Part shown: piece after piece, positions 44,715 to 51,790 of the stretch
Position numbering within the stretch: the first letter of the stretch is position 1
Layout of the letters: every line of letters begins with the position of its first letter
From: Oscillospiraceae bacterium
Lineage (GTDB): Bacteria > Bacillota > Clostridia > Oscillospirales > Ruminococcaceae
NCBI GenBank assembly: GCA_017555565.1
Contig: JAFZGF010000040.1
Location: 26,389-90,388, forward strand
DNA length: 64,000 nt
Direction of reading: 5' to 3'
Translations under genes and position numbers: made by a program
Notes under the pieces: model-generated
What the model was told of the DNA's origin: nothing
Seen by the model: only the letters and a program-made list of their open reading frames with translations
Database searches by the model: none

Positions 44715-46412
44715 TTAAAGTATGATATTGGCTTTTGCACAGCCAGCTTTGTCACCTTTTACAACAAGGCCGATTTCATCGCCATCTTTTGCTGTAACAA
44801 CCCATTTTACAACTTTTGTAAATGGGTCATGGGCTTTTGTACCGATGTTATCCCAGTAATAACCGGATTTTACACCGGAGAAGCCTTCCAGATGGCCAAG
44901 GTTGCCGGATTTTTCGCCCATTACAACATTCACATCACCAACAAGTTCAACAGACAGAGGTTTGTCTACTTTAAGACGTTTTGCTTCGTTTGTAACAAAT
45001 GTAGGCAGATAACCGATGTTGGAAACTTTGGCTGTAAGTTTGTATACACCTTCGCCAACTTTTTCTGATTTGAATTCATCAATAACAAGTCTTGGACAGG
45101 TCTGTGCCATACGCAGACAGAAAGCAGTGTTCTTTTCAACTTCCTGTTCAAGATAGCCTGGAGGACAGTTCTGCCATGTGTATTTAAAGTCCATACCGCC
45201 GATTTCAACCTTGCCCAGCTGTGGGTGGTTAAATTCTGTCCAGTCTTTGATAGGTTTGCCTGATTTTACCATTGGTACATTTTCATCAATCCATTTGTAA
45301 ACCAGGTGCATATCTTCTTCGTTCTGTCTGTCTGTTTTTGGAGTAGTACGTGGATAAACATTTGGCACGCCTGCGCGGATTTCAAGATCCCACAGTTCAG
45401 CTGTGTATGTAGGTACACCCTGTGTTGAGTACATCCAGTCGTCAAAAGCACCGGAAGAGTAGTTTACAGTATCTGTAAGGAATGCGTCGAAGATATTGAA
45501 ACAGCCGTAACCTGTTTCTTCTGTAGCCATTTCGCCGATTTCCTTGAACATTCTCATATCGCGCTGATCGGCGTTCTTTTCTGGCATTGTTCCAGGTGGA
45601 TAGATATAGCAACCGCCAGATGTATGGTATGTAACAGCACTGCAGATGTTTGGATGTGCAATAACAAAATCTGCAACTGCTTTGTTTTCAGGGTTAGAGA
45701 GTGGGTATTTGCCTGCGCCAGGCTGTCTGTTTTCCGGGAACCAGCCAAGAGGATAGTTTCTGTTGAAGTCCAGACCCCATTTACCTTCAGCTTCCTGGAT
45801 ATTAACACCGTCAAAACCTTCAATAAGGCCTTCTGGGTAAACATTGTAATATTTTCCGCCGAAGTCAGATGGCATACGTTTAATCATAATGCGGGAATCT
45901 TTTGGAGATGGTTTCCACACGCCATTAGGGCTTTCGATACGCATCATTCTGATAACACCATCGTTATCAATGTCAGTTGGATGCAGACCAGGTGCTTTCT
46001 TTTCAAATGGGTATGGTCTGTTTACACTGCGCAGTTTTTCAAAAGAAGTAAGATATGTCTGTGCGCCGTCTGGAGAAATTCTTGGAATTACATATACAGC
46101 ATTGTTATCCAGCAGGGCTGTGATTTTTTCATCATTGCCGTACTTTGTAACAAGTGTGTAGATAAGGTGAATTGCAGCCATAGAGCCTGTAACTTCGCCT
46201 GCGTGGTGGTTGCCGTCTACATAGTAGGCAGGTTTGTCCAGAACATCACCAGTAGCATAGTTTGTGATTTCACAAGCCCAAACTTCTCTGTTTTCAAGTG
46301 TTGTGCAGATAGAGTTCACTTTGATAAGGCCAGGAAATTCATTTGACAGTTCGCTGAGCAGCTCTGTCAGTTCTTCATATACATAATAATGGTCAAATTT
46401 GTATTCTTTCAT
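44715..46412 (-). CDS. M14-family zinc carboxypeptidase without signal peptide
   Basis: The 565-residue protein has the M14 zinc motif DGNHHAGEVTGS (His and Glu near 70-74), the substrate Arg region LDFNRNYPLGW, the third ligand in VTYHTSGGCYIYPPGT, and the catalytic Glu region YTAELWDLE. A beta-rich C-terminal part (about 440-565) follows. No signal or anchor is seen, so it appears cytosolic, unlike most M14 enzymes. GAGGAG precedes the ATG. Confidence 0.9.
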   Translation of the reverse strand: MKEYKFDHYYVYEELTELLSELSNEFPGLIKVNSICTTLENREVWACEITNYATGDVLDKPAYYVDGNHHAGEVTGSMAAIHLIYTLVTKYGNDEKITALLDNNAVYVIPRISPDGAQTYLTSFEKLRSVNRPYPFEKKAPGLHPTDIDNDGVIRMMRIESPNGVWKPSPKDSRIMIKRMPSDFGGKYYNVYPEGLIEGFDGVNIQEAEGKWGLDFNRNYPLGWFPENRQPGAGKYPLSNPENKAVADFVIAHPNICSAVTYHTSGGCYIYPPGTMPEKNADQRDMRMFKEIGEMATEETGYGCFNIFDAFLTDTVNYSSGAFDDWMYSTQGVPTYTAELWDLEIRAGVPNVYPRTTPKTDRQNEEDMHLVYKWIDENVPMVKSGKPIKDWTEFNHPQLGKVEIGGMDFKYTWQNCPPGYLEQEVEKNTAFCLRMAQTCPRLVIDEFKSEKVGEGVYKLTAKVSNIGYLPTFVTNEAKRLKVDKPLSVELVGDVNVVMGEKSGNLGHLEGFSGVKSGYYWDNIGTKAHDPFTKVVKWVVTAKDGDEIGLVVKGDKAGCAKANIIL

Positions 46413-46577
46413 ATTAAGTATATCTCCTCTCTGATATTACTGTTTCAGTATACACCTAAGTTAAAAAAATATCAAGTCTTTTTATTAATATTTTTTCAAG
46501 TCATATGCATAAATTTTAGTTTTATACATTGATTTTCATAGTTTCATAGTGTTTTTATACACTGTTGTTTCAAAAGC

Positions 46578-46604
46578 CAAAAGGCAGGCTATTGCCTGCC
46601 TTTT
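46578..46604 (-). terminator. Intrinsic terminator after the Spo0A-like gene
   Basis: AAAAGGCAGGC and GCCTGCCTTTT form an 11-bp stem around TATT. On the minus strand a T-rich run follows. Confidence 0.8.
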
Positions 46605-46927
46605 TATCTGTCAGTTTTCAGTTTTTCTGCAACCAGAAGTATAAACTCTGATGCTGTGGGCCGCCATACCCGACTGCGCCCCAAGGCTTTGTTCACTCGC
46701 AGTGGTGCAACCTCCCAGGCACGTTTGATGGCTGTGTGCATATTGCGCTCTACAGAAACAAAGGATATTTCGTACTTTTCACCCACTGTGCGATAAACAC
46801 CTTCAACAAGATTATCTGCAAGTGAAGGGTCAGCCATCACCATTTCCACAGCACTGTCCAGCAGCCAGTAGCCTATGTAGTTTGACGTAATACCGGCAGA
46901 GTGTAAAATAAGTTCAATATCCAGCAT
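46604..46927 (-). CDS. Stand-alone Spo0A C-terminal (DNA-binding) domain protein
   Basis: The 107-residue protein matches the Spo0A output domain (PF08769): IELILHSAGITSNYIGYWLLDSAVEMVMADPSL, then GVYRTVGEKYEISFVSVERNMHTAIKRAWE. The receiver domain of true Spo0A is missing; the gene begins directly with the output domain. It may bind 0A-box-like sites or modulate Spo0A. ATG at 46927 is chosen because GGAG precedes it by 6 bases and overlaps the alternative ATG at 46939. Confidence 0.88.
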   Translation of the reverse strand: MLDIELILHSAGITSNYIGYWLLDSAVEMVMADPSLADNLVEGVYRTVGEKYEISFVSVERNMHTAIKRAWEVAPLRVNKALGRSRVWRPTASEFILLVAEKLKTDR

Positions 46928-47032
46928 AGTTTTCTCCATTTAGTATTCTTATAATGATATTAGCATATTATGGCATATAATTCCACATATTCGACAAAAA
47001 AAGACAGAGTTTTCACTCTGTCTTTCAGTTTA

Positions 47033-48469
47033 TTAAGCTTTGTTGATTTCAGCAATAAGGATTTCGCGGAGAACCTGTGGATTTGCATTACCTTTCAGCT
47101 GTTTCATACATTTGCCAAAGAGAGCCATAAGGGCTTTTTCTTTGCCTGCTTTAAAGTCTGCAACTGATTTAGGGTCGCTGGCGATAGCTTCTTTTACGAT
47201 AGCTTCGATAGCAGATGTATCGTTGGAAACGATAAAGCCAAATTCTTTTGCATATGCTTCAACGTCAGCAATGTGATTTTCAAACATAGCGGCAAGGATA
47301 CGTTTTGCATTGCCACGGCTTACTTTGTCTTCGCTAACCAGCTTAATCAGCTGGCCAAGGGATGTACCATTGATGTCCAGCATATCAGCTGTCATTTTCT
47401 TTTTGTTGAGAACCTGCATACAGTCTGTGATAATCCAGTTTGCTGCTTCTTTTGCAGAGCCGCAAACAGCAACTGCATCTTCAAATACATCACACAGTGC
47501 ACGGCTGGAAACCAGCTGGTCTGCATCGTATTCAGAAAGGCCAAGTTCGTCAATGTATTTTGCACGTTTTACTTCTGGCAGTTCTGGCAGAGTAGCTTTG
47601 ATACCATCAAACCATTCATCATCGATAACAACAGGCATAATGTTAGGGTCTGGGAAGTAGCGGTAGTCACCTGCTGTTTCTTTGCTTCTCATTGCATAGC
47701 TCTTGCCTTCGTTGTCGTCCCAGCGGCGTGTATCCTGGATAAGTGTTTCGCCGTTTTCGACTGCTTTTGTATGGCGTGCGATTTCATATTTAATAGCTCT
47801 GGAAATAGCAGAAAGTGAGTTCATATTTTTCATTTCACTTCTTACACCCAGTTTGTCACTGCCAACAGGACGAACTGAAAGGTTAACGTCACAGCGCATA
47901 GAGCCCTGTTCCCAACGGCAGTCAGAAACTTTTGCAAAACGGAGCAGGTCGCGCAGTCTTTCCAGATAAGCGATAGCTTCTTCTGCTGAAGAAATATCTG
48001 GCTGTGAAACGATTTCGATAAGTGGAACAGATGTTCTGTTGAAGTCAACCAGAGTTGTATCTGTCCAGTCGTCGTGAACCAGTTTGCCTGCGTCTTCTTC
48101 CATATGAATCTGTTTGATTCTGATGGATTTAGGACCGTTGGATGTTTCGATGTCAACACGGCCGTTTACACAGATAGGTGCAAACCACTGTGTTGTCTGG
48201 TAAGCATTTGGAAGGTCTGGATAGTAGTAGCTTTTTTTGTCAAATGTAGTAACACGGTTGATGTCACAGTTCAGCATCATACCGGCTGTCATACCAAGGT
48301 CAACAACTTTTTTGTTTACGATTGGCAGCATACCAGGCATACCTGCGCAGGCAGGGCATACGTGGTCGTTCTGTTCGCCGCCGAATTCAGCGGAACAGGA
48401 ACAGAAAATTTTTGATTTTGTGGCAAGTTCAACATGAACTTCAAGACCAATGACTGTTTCGTATTTCAT
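47033..48469 (-). CDS. gatB: Asp/Glu-tRNA amidotransferase subunit B
   Basis: The 478-residue protein has the kinase-like core GLEVHVELATKSKIFCSCSAEFG, HVCPACAGMPGMLPIVNK, YYYPDLPNAYQTTQ, HMEEDAGKLVHD and CDVNLSVRP, plus the C-terminal tail domain (about 330-478). GatB phosphorylates and amidates Glu-tRNA(Gln) or Asp-tRNA(Asn) with ammonia from GatA. The usual PKxYQxSQ motif is PNAYQTTQ, a deviation. GAGGAGG precedes the ATG. It is last in gatC-gatA-gatB. Confidence 0.92.
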   Translation of the reverse strand: MKYETVIGLEVHVELATKSKIFCSCSAEFGGEQNDHVCPACAGMPGMLPIVNKKVVDLGMTAGMMLNCDINRVTTFDKKSYYYPDLPNAYQTTQWFAPICVNGRVDIETSNGPKSIRIKQIHMEEDAGKLVHDDWTDTTLVDFNRTSVPLIEIVSQPDISSAEEAIAYLERLRDLLRFAKVSDCRWEQGSMRCDVNLSVRPVGSDKLGVRSEMKNMNSLSAISRAIKYEIARHTKAVENGETLIQDTRRWDDNEGKSYAMRSKETAGDYRYFPDPNIMPVVIDDEWFDGIKATLPELPEVKRAKYIDELGLSEYDADQLVSSRALCDVFEDAVAVCGSAKEAANWIITDCMQVLNKKKMTADMLDINGTSLGQLIKLVSEDKVSRGNAKRILAAMFENHIADVEAYAKEFGFIVSNDTSAIEAIVKEAIASDPKSVADFKAGKEKALMALFGKCMKQLKGNANPQVLREILIAEINKA

Positions 48470-48483
48470 ATTCCAACCTCCTC

Positions 48484-49647
48484 TTAAAGTTTTTCAGCCA
48501 GAGCCAGCAGACTGCTTTCGCTGAATGCAGGGCCAACAAGCTGCACGCCATCTGTAACAACTGCAGGAACGCCTGAAATCATTGCAGGTGCGATGTAAAG
48601 GCTTTCTTCATAAGCTATATATGGATTTGCAATTGCTTCTTCAGCTGTGTAGGACAGTTTGGAAGAAACAGGCGCAAGGATAGCGTCAAATTCACCGAAT
48701 ACTTTTGCCAGAGCTTCGCAGATAACGCGGCGGATTCTCTGTGCTTTGTCATAAACTTTGAAGTAGTTGTCTTCAGACAGAGTTTCTGAACCGAAGAGTA
48801 CAACTGATTTTGTCAGATAGCCAAATGCTTCTGTGCGGCTGTTTGTGTACAGCTGGTCAATTGTTTCGTAGTTTGGTGTACGGTAGCCGTATTTTACACC
48901 ATCATATTTGGAAACGTTGTTGCAAAGTTCTGCAGACATAAGAATGTTCCAGGCTGATTTTGCCAGCAGCAGTTCTTCGCCATCGATTTCAACAACTTCG
49001 ATACCCTGTGCAGAAAGTTTTGCTTTCATTTCTTCAACTTTGGCTGCACCTTCACCAACCATAAGGGATTTTGCAACTGCAACTTTTTTGATTTCTTTTA
49101 CTTCATCAAATACACATTTTTCCTGTGGGAGAGATGTGCCGTCTTTGTCGCTGTGACCTTTGATAGTCCACAGAACTTCTTTTGCTGTGGCAGCGTCAGC
49201 AGCTGTAACACAAACTGTTTCACCGGAACATACTGCTGGGATTGTACCGAAACGGGACACTGTTCCATATGTTGGTTTAACAAATGTGAGACCTGCAAGA
49301 GCAGCACCGCGTGCAGATGAGCCGTTTACTTCCAGAGTAACGGCTGCCATAGCATCACCGGATTTTACTGCCTGTGCAGCAGCTGTTGTGAGAACACCGT
49401 CAGCTTCTACTGGGCCGTAGAAAGATGTTTCACCCATAAGGTCCAGGTTGAATTCACCTGTGTTTGCTTTTGCATATACTTTATAGCCAGCTTCTGTCAG
49501 TTTTGTAACTGCTTCAGCTTCAAAAAGGCTGATATAACCATCCAGCATTCTGGAACCTGCGGATGTAGCCATATCTGTTGTGAGAATCATATCGTCTACA
49601 ACAATGTTCTTAACTGATTTTTCAGTTTCAGCAATATACATTTTCAT
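48484..49647 (-). CDS. gatA: Degenerate GatA-like amidotransferase subunit A
   Basis: The 387-residue protein aligns with GatA through FVKPTYGTVSRFGTIP, KYDGVKYGYRTPNYETIDQLY, SRTEAFG, YFKVYDKAQRIRRVI and FDAILAP, but is about 100 residues short at the N terminus. The amidase triad is broken: the Lys of IAIKDNI is Asp (IVVDDMI), the cis-Ser in the GGSSGGS loop falls in VLTTAAAQ with no Ser, and only the nucleophile Ser (VNGSSARG) aligns. Glutamine hydrolysis is therefore doubtful. The start at 49647 has GGAG 6-7 bases upstream; the frame extends to TTG 49665. Confidence 0.82.
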   Translation of the reverse strand: MKMYIAETEKSVKNIVVDDMILTTDMATSAGSRMLDGYISLFEAEAVTKLTEAGYKVYAKANTGEFNLDLMGETSFYGPVEADGVLTTAAAQAVKSGDAMAAVTLEVNGSSARGAALAGLTFVKPTYGTVSRFGTIPAVCSGETVCVTAADAATAKEVLWTIKGHSDKDGTSLPQEKCVFDEVKEIKKVAVAKSLMVGEGAAKVEEMKAKLSAQGIEVVEIDGEELLLAKSAWNILMSAELCNNVSKYDGVKYGYRTPNYETIDQLYTNSRTEAFGYLTKSVVLFGSETLSEDNYFKVYDKAQRIRRVICEALAKVFGEFDAILAPVSSKLSYTAEEAIANPYIAYEESLYIAPAMISGVPAVVTDGVQLVGPAFSESSLLALAEKL

Positions 49648-49665
49648 ATATCTCCATCCTTTCAA

Positions 49666-49947
49666 TTAGTCAACAAGTCTTGGAACCTGCCAGTAGCCAT
49701 CCATAGCTTCCGGTGCCTGTTCCTGCAGCTGGTCGCGTGTAAATAATTTTTTTGCAATATCTTCACGGATAATGTTTGTCATTGGCATTACATATACCAT
49801 TCTTTCAACATTTTCTGTGTTTACTGTGTCAAGAATTTCTGCATCTTTGCCTGCTGTTTCAAAGAAAGCCATCAGTTTTTCTGTTTCTTCTTCTGTAAGT
49901 TTCAGCTGGTTCAGTTTCTGCAGTCTTTCCAGAGTTTTAATATCCAT
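49666..49947 (-). CDS. gatC: Asp/Glu-tRNA amidotransferase subunit C
   Basis: The 93-residue protein has the GatC pattern: IKTLERLQKLNQLKLTEEETEKL (N-terminal helices) and ending REDIAKKLFTRDQLQEQAPEAMDGYWQVPRLVD. It wraps around the GatA/GatB interface. AAGGGG precedes the ATG. It is first in the gatCAB operon. Confidence 0.9.
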   Translation of the reverse strand: MDIKTLERLQKLNQLKLTEEETEKLMAFFETAGKDAEILDTVNTENVERMVYVMPMTNIIREDIAKKLFTRDQLQEQAPEAMDGYWQVPRLVD

Positions 49948-50481
49948 ATAGAACCCCTTCCTGTTCTTAATTTACAAACCTTAAAACGTGGAACCTTGTT
50001 TTTCTTTTTAAAAACAATTTTCCACACTTTTATAATATATACATTATAATTATATCACAAATATATAAATGTCAAGAAAAAGATGGTTGCGGTGATGTGT
50101 TTAAACAAGTTGCGGTGCAGCTGCCCTCCCAGGTTCAAATCCCCTGTAAAAAGCAAAAAGCACCCAATTGCTTGGGTGCTTTTCCTGGCGGAGATTGGGT
50201 GATGGAGCCGACCGCTGCCGGTGGCAGATGAAGGGAGGCGGAAGAAGGGAAAGTTACAAGCGGACAAGAGGGGCTTTCAGCCCGTCGCAGTACGCGCCGA
50301 TAACTTTTCAGGGCTGATTTGCCGTCTTTGCCTTCGGCAAATACTATCTGGCCTCGCTTGGTGCGCTCGGCTCTTTCGCCTGAAAACAGTGTACAACACT
50401 GTTTTCTTCACGGCGAAACCCTCTCGGGTTCAAATCCCTTTGAGAAAAGCAAAAAGCACTCACATCAGTGAGTGCTTTTCC
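49948..50481. repeat. Gene-free region with a duplicated tRNA-end/hairpin unit
   Basis: A unit of about 75 bases (GGTTCAAATCCC, then AAAAGCAAAAAGCAC hairpin, then GCTTTTCCTGGCGGAGATT) occurs at 50131-50205 and again at 50426-50502, where it ends in the real tRNA-Ser gene. The first copy carries only the tRNA 3' end (TGGCGGAGATTG on the plus strand) and then diverges. Between them lie about 220 GC-rich bases with a perfect 11-bp hairpin GAAAACAGTGT/ACACTGTTTTC (50382-50406). It looks like a decayed tRNA-Ser duplication or insertion. No gene is seen. Confidence 0.6.
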
Positions 50482-50573
50482 TGGCGGAGATTGAGGGATT
50501 TGAACCCTCGCGACGGTTACCCGCCCTACGCCCTTAGCAGGGGCGCCTCTTCGGCCAACTTGAGTAAATCTCC
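50482..50573 (-). tRNA. tRNA-Ser (anticodon GCT)
   Basis: The minus-strand gene starts GGAGATT and ends AATCTCCGCCA, with the CCA encoded. The anticodon stem CGCCC/GGGCG holds loop CTGCTAA, giving anticodon GCT (codons AGC/AGT). A long variable arm and the T loop GTTCAAATC are present, as expected for serine. A hairpin with GCAC/GTGC arms follows as terminator at about 50451-50479. Confidence 0.95.
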
Positions 50574-50618
50574 AGACGAAGTTTGGTATTATTATGAAAA
50601 ATGCAGCTATAAAAGATA

Positions 50619-50705
<87 letters not shown>

Positions 50706-50719
50706 GTATCCTTAAGCTA

Positions 50720-50758
50720 CGAGATATATTATACCACCAAAAAGTAATTTGTCAACAG
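50720..50758 (-). promoter_or_regulatory. Sigma-A promoter of the tRNA-Ser pair
   Basis: On the minus strand TTGACA and TATAAT are separated by 16 bases (about 50757 to 50730), about 25 bases before the first tRNA. It shows that the tRNAs do not depend on the T-box transcript upstream. Confidence 0.8.
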
Positions 50759-50781
50759 TTTTTTTAAGAATTTTTTCAAGC

Positions 50782-50809
50782 AAAAAAGCCGACAGACAAT
50801 GCCGGCTTT
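50782..50809 (-). terminator. Second terminator between the T-box and the tRNA genes
   Basis: On the minus strand AAGCCG...CGGCTT form a stem followed by TTTTTTGC. Transcripts reading through the T-box terminator would stop here. Confidence 0.8.
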
Positions 50810-50858
50810 CTCGCCTTTGAAAGTATATTCTATATGGGAAATTATGGCCGTAAATATA

Positions 50859-50945
50859 TTTTAAGGGCCGATGTGTAAAAACAAACAGGCGGTGTTCCTC
50901 TCTCTATACATATAACACGTCTATACCCCGCCCCGGCCCTTAAAA
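50859..50945. repeat. 87-bp element with 12-bp perfect terminal inverted repeats
   Basis: TTTTAAGGGCCG (50859-50870) and CGGCCCTTAAAA (50934-50945) are exact reverse complements. The outer sequence matches the REP hairpin at 16188-16213 (AAGGGCCGATG), but here about 63 bases lie between the arms. It sits directly after the T-box terminator. Confidence 0.7.
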
Positions 50946-50965
50946 CCGAAACCAAGCCGGAAAAC

Positions 50966-51250
50966 AAAAAACCCGTCCTCCGACTGTGTCAGAGGACGAG
51001 AAGTATATCCCGTGTTACCACCTCTATTTATCAGCTTTTCACAAAACTGATCTCGGCAAGTATCGTCTGTAGAATACAGATTAATACTCTTTGCTGTAAC
51101 GGGCAAAACCGGAGCCGGCTACGCATCACACAGAGTTCACCGGTCAGCTGGATAAGGAATTCAAAAACTGCTGAACATATCCCCATTTCACCGCCCGGGG
51201 ACTCTCTGAAAGACAGCCCTGTTTTTTACTGGTTTATCGTCATTGCTGTT
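50966..51250 (-). promoter_or_regulatory. T-box leader (predicted Phe specificity) with no downstream gene
   Basis: On the minus strand the T-box sequence AGAGGTGGTAACACGGG (51025-51009) is followed by a terminator, CGTCCTC/GAGGACG (50998-50974), and GGGTTTTTTG. Stem I is readable: GATAA...TTATC base, AGTA loop strand, AAAAAC/GTTTTT, GCTG/CAGC, and apical hairpin TCCCC/GGGGA with loop GGGCGGTGAAAT. The 3' strand of the specifier loop is GAATTCC, which by analogy with glyQS gives specifier TTC (Phe). The UGGU bulge fits a tRNA with A73, such as tRNA-Phe, and not tRNA-Ser (G73 here). No ORF lies between its terminator and the tRNA genes. Confidence 0.85.
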
Positions 51251-51256
51251 ATTTTC

Positions 51257-51284
51257 ATTATAATACTAATAAATGCGTTGTCAA
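51257..51284 (-). promoter_or_regulatory. Sigma-A promoter of the T-box
   Basis: On the minus strand TTGACA (51284-51279) and TATAAT (51262-51257) are 16 bases apart. Transcription would begin near 51250, just before Stem I. Confidence 0.8.
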
Positions 51285-51780
51285 CGGAATGCCCCGCTTT
51301 TCGTTATTGCACACAAAAAGTTATATTTTGTTGAATATTTTTAGTGTATTTATACAAATGCAGTCACTTTACACAAGATGATTGTTATAGGTAAATTGCA
51401 CAAATTTGATAAAAAAGTAACAATCCAAAATACACTTGTGCTTTTGTTAAAAACATTATTCTCCACAATGAATACACATGTATTTTATTGTAAAGCAGAT
51501 GTAAAAACAAACAATTCATTAACAGTATATTCATAATTCAATAGTCCATAAAAATAGCACATATGTGAATAAATTAACAGATTTTTCTCTGCCTGATTTT
51601 GTTTTCGTTATTTTAAACAAAAATATATTGTATTTTTGTACAAAAGAATTTCACAGACAAAATTTTTATTGTTAAAACATACAAAATTCAATAGATATAT
51701 ACAATTTGTTCATTAATCTGCACATTTGTTGTGCTATAATTTAATTGGCAAAGAAAACTTAACTCTTTATGAATTTTTTG
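51285..51780 (+). promoter_or_regulatory. Long AT-rich upstream region of ppdK
   Basis: About 500 bases with no gene. The only clear signal is an extended -10 TGCTATAAT (51732-51740), about 50 bases before the ppdK start; no good -35 is seen. The rest is AT-rich with scattered short repeats and may hold regulator sites that I cannot name. Confidence 0.5.
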
Positions 51781-51790
51781 GAGGCGTGTT

